Shown in pieces: positions 34,901 through 46,040 of a DNA stretch of 64,000 nucleotides. The notes under the pieces are model-generated. The model saw nothing but the letters and a program-made list of their open reading frames with translations, ran no database searches and was not told the origin of the DNA. The position numbers and the translations under genes are program-made. Each line of letters opens with the position of its first letter. The stretch's first letter is position 1. This stretch comes from Closterium sp. Naga37s-1 (Eukaryota; Streptophyta; Zygnematophyceae; Desmidiales; Closteriaceae): NCBI GenBank assembly GCA_947471745.1, contig CANJKZ010000768.1, positions 449,501-513,500 of the forward strand. The letters run 5' to 3'.

Positions 34901-35782
34901 GGAAGAGGTACGGCAGCATGAGACGGCTCAGTGCAGCAGTGGAAGGGGAGGAGTAGCGCGCGACTACAGCGGCGTACAAGGTCTGAGCACTCTTGTACTG
35001 ACTAAAGTGCGCACGCTCGGAGGTAGGGAGGTGGCGACGCACAGCAAGACGTGCAGCAGCATCGCGCGTGGCCCACTGGGAGCGAACAGTGGCGTCAGCA
35101 TCAGCAGCAGGGGCAGGGGAAGCGCCAGAGGTGAGGTCAAAGAGAGAGAGGCCGTCCGCCCTATCGCACTGTAAGAACAGCTGTAGGTCATCTACCCAGA
35201 CCTCAAAGTCAATGGCCCGACCCTCAGCGTCAAAAGTGAGGACACTAGGGGTAGCCATGACAGCAGTAGACCAGCAGTGCAAGGAGTAGGGGAAGAGCAC
35301 GCAGTGACAGAGGGTCTGTGCTCACCGGACAGGGCTGCTCGGGCGGCTCGGCTGCAGGGCGGCTCGGCCGCTGGGCGGCTCGGCGGCTGGGCGGCTCGGC
35401 AGCTGGGCGGCTCGGCGGCTGGGCGGTCGGCTGCACGGCGGCTCGGCTGGTGGGCGGCCGGGCGGCTCGGCTGCAGCGCGGCTCGGCGCGCCGCAGCCGC
35501 TAGGGCGGCTCGACGCGACCGTAAGGGCGGCGCGACGGGCCGCTAGGTGCGACTCGACGGGCCGCTAAAAAAAAAAGGCAGGCGCGACTCGAGGCGCGCT
35601 TCGGTGGGCCCAAGGAACAGTCCCTAGGAGGGGACCTGCTCTGATACCATGAGAGAATGAGAACGAGAATGTGTGAACTATGAAAATGAAGTGAGTACAA
35701 ATATGAAACCCTAATTGGTTGTACCCCCTATGGGATACCCCACTATAGCCTACACAACAGCATAAGCTATAATGTTCTGACA
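28950..35782 (-). mobile_element. Copia-B: apparently intact Ty1/copia element nested in the gypsy element
   Basis: The two 133-bp LTRs (28950-29082, 35650-35782) look identical base for base. The target duplication CCTTG is at 28945-28949 and 35783-35787. On the minus strand the primer site TGGTATCAGAGC (35649-35638) abuts the 5' LTR, and a polypurine-like ctatggggg precedes the 3' LTR. With identical LTRs and an unbroken frame, this is the youngest insertion of the nest. Confidence 0.95.
29295..35258 (-). CDS. Copia-B gag-pol polyprotein, single open frame of about 1987 aa
   Basis: Start chosen at 35258 (MATPSVLTFD); an in-frame Met 14 codons upstream is possible. Order: copia gag domain (residues about 1-215), long Gly-rich tract, an unusual C-x13-C-x3-H-x4-C finger, aspartic protease (LDSGASRSFF), integrase (HHRLGHPS, then catalytic D, D, E), a Pro/Gly/Glu-rich spacer with GGAEPRGAEP-type repeats, reverse transcriptase with YVDD, and RNase H ending LPHLLSS. 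No stops or frameshifts were seen. The single frame without a gag/pol boundary is normal for plant copia elements. Confidence 0.9.
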   Translation of the reverse strand: MATPSVLTFDAEGRAIDFEVWVDDLQLFLQCDRADGLSLFDLTSGASPAPAADADATVRSQWATRDAAARLAVRRHLPTSERAHFSQYKSAQTLYAAVVARYSSPSTAALSRLMLPYLFPNLASFPTVADLITHLRTSDTRYRAALPADFCTANPPPMYITLYFLVTRLPDSLRVVRDHFLSVCPTTLTVDLLEKALLAIEKSIVAVGASRGDPRTPIFEGCSPSPLLPSVASAASADLLGLESVGAASAPSGRRCPGKGKGGKGAGGAGGGGGGGGSGGSGGSGGGGGGGGGFGGGSGGGGRGGGGSGSGGGGGGGGGGGGGGGGGSGGSGGGGGGGGGGGAGRGSLQRSGSGGGSRQQQQRGRATLSPQQLREWYTARQRGGGFGPCTYVLRTGDRAGEQCGGAHPTPRCFGRLTDAWRHQFSEASEIPRWDELSRAGVAIFDLDFDAILSAMYAVSISDEGDCYRCFQPDPGIETAALGTGEAAALGAYDAAALGAGVSASSGTGESALSGTASASASLTFTLDSGASRSFFRDRTTLTPLSRPVAVSLADPSGGPVLSRFSTVLPCPAAPSGTLSGLYLPSFSTNLVSGADLQDAGVHQFTPARQRVTHCTEAGTGRHLATFTRQPGSSLYTLTTASPPVAESGRVVTSGQVFAAASRSGPESAPCSCRLLSHETLLLHHRLGHPSLLRLRGMASRLLVSGLPRSLPPLPQGPGPACVPCVEGRQRAAPHSSQFPSTEAPLQTLHMDVWGPARVRGQGHERYFLLVVDDYSRYTTVFPLRSKGDVTEVLIDWIRAARLQLRQSFGSDFPVLRLHSDRGGEFSSGLLRAYCRARGIRQTFTLPDSPQQNGIAERRIGMVMDVARTSMMHAAAPHFLWPFAVRYAAHQINLHPRDSRPETSPPLLWTGKVGDASAFRVWGSRAFVRDLSADKLSPRAAPCVFLGFPPDAPGWQFYHPTSRRVLSSQDVTFDESVPYYRLFPYRTPSLPPPPLFLVPGPPQVDPLPPQGPAPSGVSQVDAVEPVEVTGDSGAAEGAEAGGAVPGGAEPRGAGPGGATSGGAEPRGAEPRGAEPGGAEPRGAEPGGAEPGGAEPGGAEPRGATSGGAEPRGATPGGAEPGGAPPGGSPSASSRREPLSPQELREWFARRWRRAAGAGGPSAAEGAAVAGPGGARPGCTGAGAAEGVGAETTAGSPTGGAPGAAGGSGATGGAAGAGALAEGSGAVPAAFSVAARPRPYFVPLLQQVLGLPPSTGPPPALECPQPVSSQLQLQPTSPLPAPSPYTGPTGGLAERREPASRPASPVRAARTSGRGSRQRPPPVPGTHRMSLRPSTAPLRAPLPSPPESSLPALADPESDSLRAASPTVTRLLATVVTDPSFESTAASALVTELVDFAARCRLDYAASLVAESESVCPPSVGGECALGTDVLEDRQEEFQCLAAASPHLVSVLLTPEGDPDAIDIPTPRSYAEAIEGPYSSQWQAAMDAEMASWKSTGTYVDAVPPPGANIVSGMWIFRVKRPPGSPPVFKVRYVARGFSQRQGVDYFQTFSPTPKMTTLRVLLHVAAHRDYELHSLDFSTAFLQGSLHEEIWLRRPPGFTGSFPPGTQWSLRRPVYGLRQAPREWHDTLRTTLAALGFAPSTADPSLFLRTDTSLPPFYILVYVDDLVFATADTAGLAYMKSELQKRHTCTDLGELRSYLGLQITRDRARRTITLTQSHMVQQVLQRFGFTYSSPQATPLSTRHSLSALPSDESVESSGPYPELVGCLMYLMTCTRPDLAYPLSILARYVAPGRHRPEHMAAAKRVLRYLCSTSGMGLVLGGQSPVVLTGHADASWADDQATQRSSQGYTFSLGSGSVSWRATRSSSVLGSSCEAEIYAGAMAAQELRWLTYLLTDLGEPPRSPPVLYVDNKAMLALCREQRLEHRTKHIALRYFLARELQQRGQLRLAYVASEANTADVFTKALPPCDHQRFCTQLGLVPVLPHLLSS

Positions 35783-35787
35783 CCTTG

Positions 35788-38700
35788 TAGGGCTTCAGTA
35801 GCTGGACATGGAAAGCGTTGTGAAGCTTCCATGTATCTGGTAAGCGCAAGCGGAATGTTACTGGTGTCACCTGAGCCTCAACGAGAAAAGGACCACAGAA
35901 GCGAGGCCGGAGTTTGGATGGGAGGTGAGACAGGTTCAAGTTGCGCGTGTCAAGAAGCACCTGATCTCCGACTGCTACTGAGTGATCACGTCGCTGACGA
36001 TCGGCATACTGCTTCTGGGAGTGCTGCATCGTGGTGAGACGCCGCTGAGTCTTCTCCCATAGCTGCTGCATGGTGGTGACGAAGTCATGTGCGGCTTGGA
36101 CGTGTGCCGGTGTGGTTGGCTGCTGTGGTGTGAGTGGTTCCCGTCCGTAACACAGGAAGAAAGGAGTTTTCCCTGTGGCCGCATGTGACGCGTTGTTGTA
36201 AGCGAACTCTAGGGTCGGTAACTGTGTGTCCCAGTGGCTGACGTCGTCCTTGCAAGCTGTGCGCAGTAACTGTTCAACCACTTGATTGAGTCGCTCTGTC
36301 TGTCCGTCAGTCTGGGGGTGGTATGCTGAAGACATTGCAAGTTTTGTCCCCAATAATCCCATGAGCTCCTTCCAGAACTTACTCGTGAATTTGGGGTCTC
36401 TGTCTGAGATGAGTGTAGCGGGGATGCCGTGGATGGTGATGATGCGGTCGAAGAAGAGGCGAGCAGTTGCTTCAGCTGTAGCTGTGGCGTTGGTCGGTAT
36501 GAAGTGACCCATTTTGGAGAACTTATCGATCACTACGAGGATGGAATCATGTCCCCGTGAGGTCGAGGGAAGTCCTGTGATGAAGTCGAGGCTAACGACC
36601 TGCCATGGCTGCTCCGGTACGGGTAGTGGCTGAAGTAACCCTGCTTTTTTCTGTTTGCTACTCTTCATCCGCTGGCACGTGTCGCACGAGGTGACGAACT
36701 GCTGCACGTCTGTTGCCATCCCGGACCAGTAGTAATACTTTGCTATCCCTGCTAACGTCTTGTCGCTCCCAAAATGTCCCGCGTAAGGTACGTCGTGAAA
36801 CTCCTCCAATAGGATCTGTCGTAACGGGGCGTAATTCGGTACCCAAATCTTTCCTGAACCCTTCCTTACAGCTAAGTTTTTCTCCCACTGTAACAGCTTC
36901 TTGGTCTGTGCTGTAGCGATCTCTGCGTCCACGGAGTACCCATGTTGGAATAGACCCTTGAGCAGAGGGTTCATCCAGTCGAGTTGGATGCCTGCTACAT
37001 GACCTGGGCGGCTCAACGCATCTGCTTTGTTGTGTAGCCCGGGCTTGTAGATGATGTCGTAGTGGAAGTGAGTTTCCAGGAAGTCCATCCACCGCACCTG
37101 TCGTCGCGAGAGCGTTGGCTGTGACTTCAGGTATTTGAGGCTGCAGTGGTCAGTATAGACTGTGGTCTTGGCTCCCTCTAGGTAACACCTCCACGCCTTG
37201 AAGGCTATGACTATCGCTAAGGCTTCCTTGTCATGGATGGGGTAGTTCAGTTCTGCTCCGTGTAGCTTCTTACTGAGGTAGGCGATGGGCTGTAAACCGT
37301 TCCCGTGATCCTGCATCAGTACTGCTCCGACTGCCTGATCACTAGCGTCTGCTTCAACTACGTAGTCTTTGTCTGGATCCGGTAAGATGAGTACTGGGGC
37401 TGTGGTCAGTGCTGTCTGTAGCTGCTCCATGGCTTGCTGATGAGGGGTATCCCATTTGTAGGGCGTATCCTTTTTCAGTAGGTCGGTCAGTGGCGCTGCT
37501 ATCTTAGCGTACTGCGGCACAAACCTGTTGTAATAGTTGGCGAAGCCTAGGAACTGCTGCAACTCCTTCACGTTATCCGGAACTTTCCACTTCTTGACGG
37601 CTTCGATCTTCCGCAGGTCCACGTGTACGCCCTCGGCACTCACCATGTGCCCGAGAAACTGCACCTTCTTCAGGGCGAAGTCGCTCTTCGACAGCTTCAC
37701 GTAGAATTTGTTTTTCCGCAGGATCTCGAATACCTTCCGCAGATGCTCCACGTGCTCCTTCATGTTCTTGGAGTAGATAAGAATGTCGTCCAGGTACACC
37801 ACTACGCACTCGTCCAGCAGGGGTCGTAAGATGTGATTCATCTCCGCCTGAAACGTTGCTGGTGCGTTGCAGAGTCCGAACGGCATCACCAAGTATTCGT
37901 AGGAGCCGTATGTGGTACGGAACGCCGTCTTGTGGATCGAGTTGTCTGCCATCTTGATCTGCCAGTAACCCGACCGTAGGTCCAGCTTCGAAAAGACTGT
38001 TGCACCACACAGTTGGTCCAGTAGGTCGTCTATGCGCGGTATGGGGTATTTGTTTTTAACTGTCTGCTTGTTCAGTGCGCGGTAGTCGATGCACATCCGT
38101 AAACTGCCGTCTGGTTTTGGAGTGAAGAGGACTGGTGCACCGTAGGGAGAGGTGGATGGGCGGATCAGTTGTCTGTCCAGTAGATACTCTATCTGTTTCT
38201 TCATGTCTGTCAGCTCGGTCGGACTCAGTCGGTATGGTGCACGTGAGACGGGTTTCGCACCTGGTTCCTCCACGATCTCATGCTCGTGGGTGCGTGCAGG
38301 GGGTACGCCTGCAGGTAGGTCGTCGGGCATTATATCCTTGTACTGCTCCAAGACCTCCTTGACTGCTGCAGGTAGCTCCGAACTCGGCTTCTCCTCCTCT
38401 GCTGCTGCCATAACCAGTGCTAGGTAGCCCGTGTTACTCTCGTTCACCGTCCGTTCGAACCGTGCCAGTGTCGTTTCAGGAACGCTCCCAGTATCCGTCC
38501 AGCTTCGCAGCTCCACTCGTTTCCCGCTGTTGTAGATGCACGCCTTCCTGTTGACCCAATCGATCTCGGGGTTGAACCGCTTCAAGAAATCTCGCCCCAA
38601 GATGAAATCTGATCCCTTGATGTTCGTGATCGGCAACGTCGGCTTCCACCTCAGCGCCCCTATGTGCAGCTGCAGTGATGCTTCGCCGTGGATGGGAAGT

Positions 38701-40340
38701 TTCGTACTGTCCACCATTGTTGCCGAGAACTTGGTCTCCTCCGAAGATTCTCCAATTTTCTCCAACGTCCCGTGGTCGCACACCGAGTGAGACGCACCGC
38801 TATCCACCAGTCCCCGGAGGCGTCGCCCGCTGCAGATCACCTCGAGTAGTAGTGGTTGTTGCTGCTCCGAGTAACCGTAGATGGTCTCGGTTATAGGATC
38901 GTAGGGTACGTCGAATAGATCATCCCTCGGTCCTGCGCTCGAAGCTGCTGACTCCATATCAGTTTCCAACTGAGTAGGGTTGGAAGGATTTATCTGAGGC
39001 CGATTCAGCTTCGTCTTGGCCTGGAACCTTCCCTTAAGCCTTTGCAGCTGTGTAGGCTTCTCCTGTGGGCAATGGGAAGCCTTAACACTATGCTGCGGGG
39101 AGAGAATATGAACTCCTTGGAACGCACGACCCTTTTCAACGCTCCGGAGTGGTTTGCCCAACTTCTCAGGTACCTGAATAATGCCTGAAGGCTTTTTCTT
39201 GGCCTCGAAATCTCCCCTGAATTTTTTAAAGGCTTGAAAACCTCGAGAGGGAATATTCTTACTCTCGGGGGTGTTCGGCTGGAGTTTCCCGGTCGGTGCA
39301 GAGTCTTGTTTCGCGGAGCCTCCATTTGTCTCGGCGATTTCCCCTGTTGCCGGCCGGTTGTGGCGTTTTAATTTCGCGCCATCGTATCCTCCTTTTTTCG
39401 CCATCGTGGATGTCGCACTGTTGTTGCCCTGCAGCTCCGCTCGTGCCTTCTTCATTTTCCAACACGCCAAGAATCGATGTCCTGCTGCGCCGCAAAATTC
39501 GCAGTTCTCATATTTTGTCGGCCGCTGTTTCGCGTCGATCTTGTCGATATCCATCGGGTCGGCGGTCGTGGGTGGTGCTGATCGCTCCATGCCGAATGAT
39601 CTGTTCGGCATGCGTCGTCGTGTTTCGGGTTGACCTTGAGTCAACGCATCGAATCTCTCTGCTGCACACACCAAGTCGCGGTAGTTGTTGTAGTTTGCGG
39701 CAATCACCTGTCGGCGGACTTCCATCTTTAGCCCCTCAGTATACGCTTGAATTTTTTCCCCTTCGGTCAGGTCGGTAATTCGGTTGAAGAGGCTCTCCAT
39801 CTGCTGCGTGTACTGTGTTACACTGCCGAACTGTTTATGCCGATGAATCTGCTGCCGCGCCATGTAGCTGGAGTTGATTGGTTCGAAACGTTGAATTAAA
39901 GCTTCCCGAAACTGCGTCCATGACCCCTCGCCTCGGATCTTATTGCTGTTGTAAATCCACTCGAGCGTCGGGCCTCGTAACAGTGTCGCTGCGAGCCGAA
40001 TCCGCATTGCATCGTGTGTCGGGGTCGTACAGCCAACGGCCTCAAAGTAAATTTCGAGGGTCGCAATGAATCGACGGACGTCGGTGTCTCTAGCATTCGG
40101 ATTGAATGTCTCCGGTAGCCTCGGACGTGCCGCCTCAAGATTCACTGTAGCCGCTGCCGCTGCTGCTGGGTTAAGTGTCGGTGTCGCCGCTGCTGCTGCT
40201 GCTGCGTTCGCTGCTGCTGTGGCGGCTGCCGACTGGTTCGCGAGAAGCTCCTCTATTCTCTGGAGTGCCGCTCGCGTCTGGTCCAGGCCGGTATGTAACT
40301 CCATATTTTTTCGTACGGAATTATCACCGTTCTCCTCCAT
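35788..40340 (-). CDS. Gypsy gag-pol polyprotein, main part
   Basis: It starts at [10 protein letters not shown] (40340). Order: retrotransposon gag domain, CX2CX4HX4C zinc knuckle ([14 protein letters not shown]), protease ([10 protein letters not shown]), reverse transcriptase with YLDD, RNase H, integrase with HHCC finger and catalytic D, D, E. The frame then reaches the copia-B insertion after LLKPYK. The chromodomain lies on the other side at 28688-28949. The coding part itself is open, so only the insertion visibly breaks it. Confidence 0.9.
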
Positions 40341-41141
40341 TTGGCGATTTACAGGAAGATTTGCAACGAAAATAAATGAATTCTAGGCGCTGGGCATCTT
40401 ACTGTGAGTCGAGTCGACTGTAAAAATGACGAGCGCTGATTCTGTAGGTCGCGTAGTTCTCGCTTAGTCGAAATTCGCGTCCGATCTCGGCCGTTGAGAA
40501 GAAATTCGATCCGACGCTCCAAATTCCAACTTTTTTGGGCGAAATTCTCAGGGCCGTTGAGATTCGAATCGATCCGACGGTCGAAATTCCAACTTTTTCG
40601 CCACTGGACCTGAGGAGTGTTCGAAAGCCGGTTCGAGGGATTCATTAGAAAGTAGCGCGGAACTGGTTTACGTACCCGAAATCGGCGCTTTCCTTCGTCG
40701 CCCCCGCGGTTTTAAAAGCTAGGTTTCAGCGGTCGAAAAACTTCGCTTCTAAACAGGCTCTGATTCCAAGTGTGGATCTAGGATCGGGCTCAGAAAAGAG
40801 AATTGTAATTGAATGACCACCTGGGTACAACACGAGGCTATATATAGGCTCGACACAAGGCCCCGTAACCAGGTGTTACGCGAAGGTTCCGCGGGTCGCG
40901 AAGCGTCCCGAACAGATCCTTCCCGAATTCGGTAGAAGGCAATTCGGTGGTAACCGAAAAGCCAGAATTCGGTGCACGCAACCTAGCTCGGTGCTATAAC
41001 TATAATAAAATATAGGAAAGCACCTAGCCTAGGAAATCAAGCAATTCATGCATGCATATAATTATCCCATGCTAGAAATAGCATGATAAAGTAAAGGCAA
41101 GCAAGCATAGCTGGCATAAGCCGTCGTACTCTCACAGTCCG

Positions 41142-44100
41142 GTACGCCGCGCATCAGCTCAACCTCTGGCCCCGTGTCTCCTTACTGGAGACCTCGCCCA
41201 CACTGCGTTGGACGGGGAAGGTTGGCGATGCGTCGCGTTTCCGGGTCTGGGGTTCTCGTGCCTTTGTCCGCGATACCACCGCGGACAAGCTCTCCGCCCG
41301 CGCAGTTCCCTGTGTCTTCCTTGGCTTTGTCCCTGACGCGCCTGGTTGGCAGTTTTACCACCCCACCTCGCGCCGTGTCTTCCCCTCTCAGGACGTCACG
41401 TTTGACGAGTCGGTTCCCTTTTACCGTCTCTTCCCCTACCGCGCTGCCCCTTCCCCCCCCCCCCCCCGCCGCTCTTCCTCGCTCCAGGTGCTGCCCAGGT
41501 AGACCCCCTCCCCGCTCCCGGTCCTGCTCCTTCAGGTGTGTCTCAGGTAGACCCTCCTCCCTTGCCTCCGCTGGTTGAGGTCACTGGTGACTCAGGTCCT
41601 GCTAGAGGTGCTGCTTCTGGAGGTGCTGAGCCTGAGTGTGAGGGGTCTGGGGGTGCTGAGCCAGGGGGTGCTGAGCCTGGGGGTGCGGAGCCTGGGGGTG
41701 CGGAGCCTGGGGGTGCGGAGCCTGGGGGTGCTGGGCCTGAGTGTGAGGAGTCTGGGGGTGCTGAGCCTAGGGGTACTGGGTCTGCGGGTGCTGGCGCTGG
41801 AGGTTCTGGAGCTGCTGCGGGTGCTGGCGCTGGAGGTTCTGGAGCTGCTGAGGGTGCTAGCGCTGGAGGTTCTGGAGCTGCTGAGGGTGCTGCTGCTGGA
41901 GGTTCTAGAGCTGCTGCGGGTGCTGGCGCCGAGGGTGCTGAGTCTGCTGTTGTGCGCTCTCCTTGGAGCAGCCGCCTTCGTCCGCGTGTGCCTCTCACCT
42001 CACAGCAGCTGCACGACTGGTACGGTCGCCGGCAGGGTCGCGCTTCTGGAGCTCGGGGCTCTGCCGCTGGAGGTACTTCTGCTGCTGTCACTGGTGCTGG
42101 GAGTGGTGCTGGTCCCGGAGGTGCTCGTACTGGGGGTGCTGGAGCTGCTGGGGCTGGAGGTGCTGCTGAGCCGGAGGCTGCTACTGCTGGCGACCCTGGA
42201 GCTGGAGGTGCTGCTGCTGGAGACACTGAGGCTGGCGACCCTGGGACTGGAGGTACTGGTTCTGGGGGTGCTACTGCTGGTGGAGCTGGTCCTGGAGGAG
42301 CTGGCGCTGCGGGTGCTGGAGTTGCTGGAGGTGCTGGTGCTGCTGGGGGTGCTGGAGCTGCTGGTGCTGGTCGCCCTGCACAGCCGCGCCTGTTCTTCGC
42401 TCCACCGTCTTCGTCGTCTCAGCCACCGCCTGACTCTGTGCTTCGCCAGGTTCTTAGTCTCCCTTCGTCTACTGGTCTTCCGTTACTGCCTGGCTCGCCG
42501 CTGCCTGCTCCTTCTCCTTGCACTGAGCAGTCAGGGGGTCTTACTGAGCGTCGTGAGCCTGCGTCGCGTCCTGTTTCGCCTGTTCGGTCTGGTCGTTCCG
42601 GTCGTAGTGTCCCTCGTTCGCGTCAGTCGGCTGTCCCCAGCGCCCGCCTTGTCGTCCGTCGTCCTTCCTCTCCTCCGCAGCGTGTTCCCCTGCCTTCCCC
42701 TCCTGCGTCTTCTCTACCTCCCGTCCCTGAGCCTGAGTCTGACCGCACCCGTGCTGCTCACTCTACTGTCACGCGTCTGCTAGCCACTGTTGTTACTGAC
42801 CCGTCGTTTGAGTCTGCTGCTGCGTCTGCCTTGGTAGCTGAGCTGGTTGACTTTGCTGCTGCCTGTCGTCTAGACTACGCTGCTAGTCTTGTTGCTGAGT
42901 CTGAGTCTGTCTGTCCTCCGTCCGTCGGGGGTGAGTGTTCTCTTGGCACGGACGTCCTTGAGGACAGGCAGGAGGAGTTTGAGTGCTTTGCCGCTACTGT
43001 ACCTCATCTCGTGTCCATGCTGCTTGCCCCTGAGGGAGACCCGGATGCTCCAGACATCCCGACCCCGCGCTCTTACGCTGAGGCGATCGCGGGTGAGTAC
43101 TCCTCTCAGTGGCAGACAGCCATGGATGCAGAGATGGCATCCTGGAAGTCCACAGGCACCTACGTCGACGAGGTTCCCCCTCCCGGGGCGAACATCGTCA
43201 CTGGCATGTGGATTTTCAGGGTGAAGCGGCCGCCAGGTTCTCCGCCTGTCTTCAAGGCTCGTTACGTTGCTCGAGGTTTCAGTCAGCGAGAGGGAGTTGA
43301 CTTCTTCCAGACCTTCTCCCCCACCCCGAAGATGACCACTCTTCGGGTGGTGCTGCACGTTGCCGCTCAGCGTGACTACGAGCTTCACTCTCTTGACTTC
43401 AGCACAACTTTCTAATAGGGCAGCCTGCACGAGGAGATCTGGCTGCGCCGCCCTCCTGGCTTCACTGGGTCGTTCCCTCCTGGTACCCAGTGGAGCCTCC
43501 GGCGGCCGGTCTACGGTCTCCGCCAGGCGCCACGTGAGTGGCACGACACACTGAGGACGACTCTTGCTGCTCTTGGGTTTGCTCCGTCGACTGCTGACCC
43601 GTCGCTGTTTCTGCGCACCGACACTTCGCTGCCGCCGTTCTACATCCTCGTGTACGTCGACGACTTGGTCTTTGCCACTGCTGACACTGAGGCTCTCGCC
43701 CTGGTGAAGTCGGAGCTGCAGAAAAGACATATGTGCACAGACCTGGGTGAGCTGCGCAGTTACCTTGGCTTGCAGATCACCCGGGACAGAGCACGCCGCA
43801 CCATCACACTGAATCAGTCACACATGGTGCAGCAGGTCCTTCAGCGCTTCGGCTTCACCTGGTCCTCGGCACAGGCCACTCCTCTGGCTACAGGTCACTC
43901 GCTCTCAGCTCCACCTTCGGACGAGTCCGTAGAGCTGAGTGGTCCTTACCCAGAGTTAGTTGGCTGTCTCATGTACTTGATGACTTGCACTCGTCCTGAC
44001 CTCGCGTACCCTCTTGGTCTGCTGGCTCGCTACGTGGCTTCTGGTCGGCACCGACCCGAGCACATGGCTGCCGCTAAGAGGGTACTGCGCTACTTGTGCA

Positions 44101-44630
44101 GCACATCAGGCATGGGGTTAGTGCTTGGAGGGAAGAGCCCAGTTGTCCTCACTGGGCACTCAGACGCTTCTTGGGTTGACGACCAGGCTACTCAGCGGTC
44201 GTCACAGGGTTACACCTTCAGCCTTGGCTCTGGTTCGGTTTCTTGGCGTTCTACACGCTCGTCTTCAGTTCTCAGCTCCAGTTGTGAGGCTGAGATCTAC
44301 TCTACAGCCATGGCTGCACAGGAGTTACGCTGGCTCACCTACCTGCTGACCGACTTGGGAGAGCGGCCTCGTTCTCCTCCAGTGCTGTACGTCGACAACA
44401 AGGCTACCATTGCCTTGTGTGAGGAGCACAGACTGGAGCACAGAACGAAGCACATCGCTCTGCGTTACTTCCTGGCTCGAGAGTTGCAGCAGCGTGGTCA
44501 GCTTCGCCTTCGTTACGTGGCCACTCGGGCCAACACTGCTGATATATTCACCAAGGCACTTCCGTCTGGTGATCATCAGCGTTTCTGCACTATGCTGGGG
44601 CTTGTGCCCACTTTTCCTCACTTGCTGTAG
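41142..44630 (+). pseudogene. Copia-A integrase end, reverse transcriptase and RNase H, broken
   Basis: The frame resumes (YAAHQLNLWPRV) exactly after the gypsy target duplication. It shifts at a long C run near 41453-41467, continues through a GGAEPGGAEP spacer, and meets two adjacent stops (taa at 43413-43415, tag at 43416-43418) where copia-B codes for Leu-Gln. It then continues through YVDD and RNase H to LVPTFPHLL at 44630. Three independent lesions make copia-A non-autonomous. Confidence 0.9.
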
Positions 44631-45002
44631 GCTTTGCCTGTACTGTGATCTATCTATATATATACCTGCATGCTTGCTTTGCTCGATAAAAATCTCTGTG
44701 TTGTTTGTACTGCATATATACCTCTGCATGTGAACTGGCCTTGTGGCCCTTTGCTTGTGCTCAGTGTGTGTGGTGACGTTGTGATCCACCCTGAGCTTGC
44801 TTTGCTTTTCTTAACTGGTCTTGTGATCTCCTGCTCTCCCTCACTTTGCCTATGGGGGTGTGTCAAACATACATCTATATGTTAGAGTTATTGCTAGGCT
44901 GTAGTGGGGTAGATAGTGTGGGGTATAACCCCTTAGGGTTTTCCTCTTGTACCAATTTCTCTCGATACTCAACTCATCCTTGCCTAAAGTCTTGACACGT
45001 TC

Positions 45003-46030
45003 TAGTCGTGTCGTGAGTGGAGGAGGATGTGGAACTGTACGCAGGTGACGAGGAAGCGGGTTAGTTGTCTAGTTGAGCTCCAGAAGCCAGTGCGCAGTTG
45101 TTTCAAATGATTTGTTTCAAGGAGCTCCCACACATTAGCTACACCGTGTTTGTGTGGCTTAAAACTTGCATGTACACGAGCCACAGTTAGAAACTGTATG
45201 GATCCGAGCCGAGACCACAACAGCGAGAACCGGGCTGTACATCTCGCCTTCGTCCACATCATGTCAAGGTACTGTACTCGTCATCCATGTGTTTGACCGG
45301 AAGTCAAAAGTCCAGAAGCATCAGGTCAGCGACGCGGCTGTGCTGAACGACCCCCAACATTATAGTCGCATAAAACCAGCACTGATTTAAAAATATATAT
45401 GCACTTGTATATATTTGCTTGGGAGGCATTACTTCAAGGGGGTAGGAATACGCCCAAGCGCATGACACTTTTTCAATCGCATGTCGGGGGATTTAGGGTA
45501 TATGGGATCTTCTTAGCCTAGCAGAAAGGAAAAAAATATCCTACCTACACAACTTCCACTGTGTGCTATTTTGGTGCAGTGCATGCATATGGTTCTGCAC
45601 GGTTGCATTGCATCACGACTGCGACAAGTGTCGCGTCTAAGGTTAAGGTCGTTGCATAGATAGTAACATCCTTGTTACAATCTCTTCACATAGCCAGTGC
45701 CCTTACATTCTTTGCAAAAGACCAGTCCTGCACATCACGAGGAAAGGAAAATGAGTAGATTCAAGGAGGTTTGATCAATGCTGCAGTGGGAATACCGTAC
45801 AGAACTAGCTACAGAACTAGATGACAGGTAGGAGGAAGGCTTATACCGATCGTGCTATTCAACCTCACACATCTGTGAAATGGATTCAGCCAAGAGCCTG
45901 TACATGCACAGTTCACTCACCTCCTCACACCTTCCTTGCTCCCATAAACAACCCCCCCTGCCCCCTTGCATCTCCTCCCTCTCTGCCCCTTAGAATCTCA
46001 CCTGGCCCTTACGATCCCCTCCTGCACCCT
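45003..46030. other. Intergenic stretch without a recognised gene
   Basis: I looked on the minus strand for a last exon of the adjacent zinc-finger gene (a second CxxCxGxG half) and did not find one. No other coding or structural signal was seen. Confidence 0.5.
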
Positions 46031-46040
46031 TTTACCTCCC

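Larger units (their letters stand above)
28310..41136 (-). mobile_element. Ty3/gypsy chromovirus nested in copia-A
   Basis: LTRs are 28310-28677 and 40771-41136 (368 and 366 bp, TGTGAG...CTCTCACA or TGTGGATC...), differing by a 2-nt gap and several substitutions. The 5-bp target duplication GTCCG is at 28305-28309 and 41137-41141. On the minus strand the 5' LTR is followed by a primer site (ttggaatcagagcc). It is itself interrupted by copia-B at 28950-35782. Confidence 0.95.
25000..44997 (+). mobile_element. Copia-A: Ty1/copia element, outer layer of a nest
   Basis: LTRs at 25000-25136 and 44861-44997 are 137 bp each, begin TGTCAAACAT, end CTTGACA and differ at two positions. The 5-bp target duplication is CGTTC (24995-24999, 44998-45002). 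A primer-site-like tggcattagagc follows the 5' LTR. The gypsy element at 28310-41136 splits its integrase region, and the coding parts are broken (see the two pseudogene entries). Confidence 0.95.
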
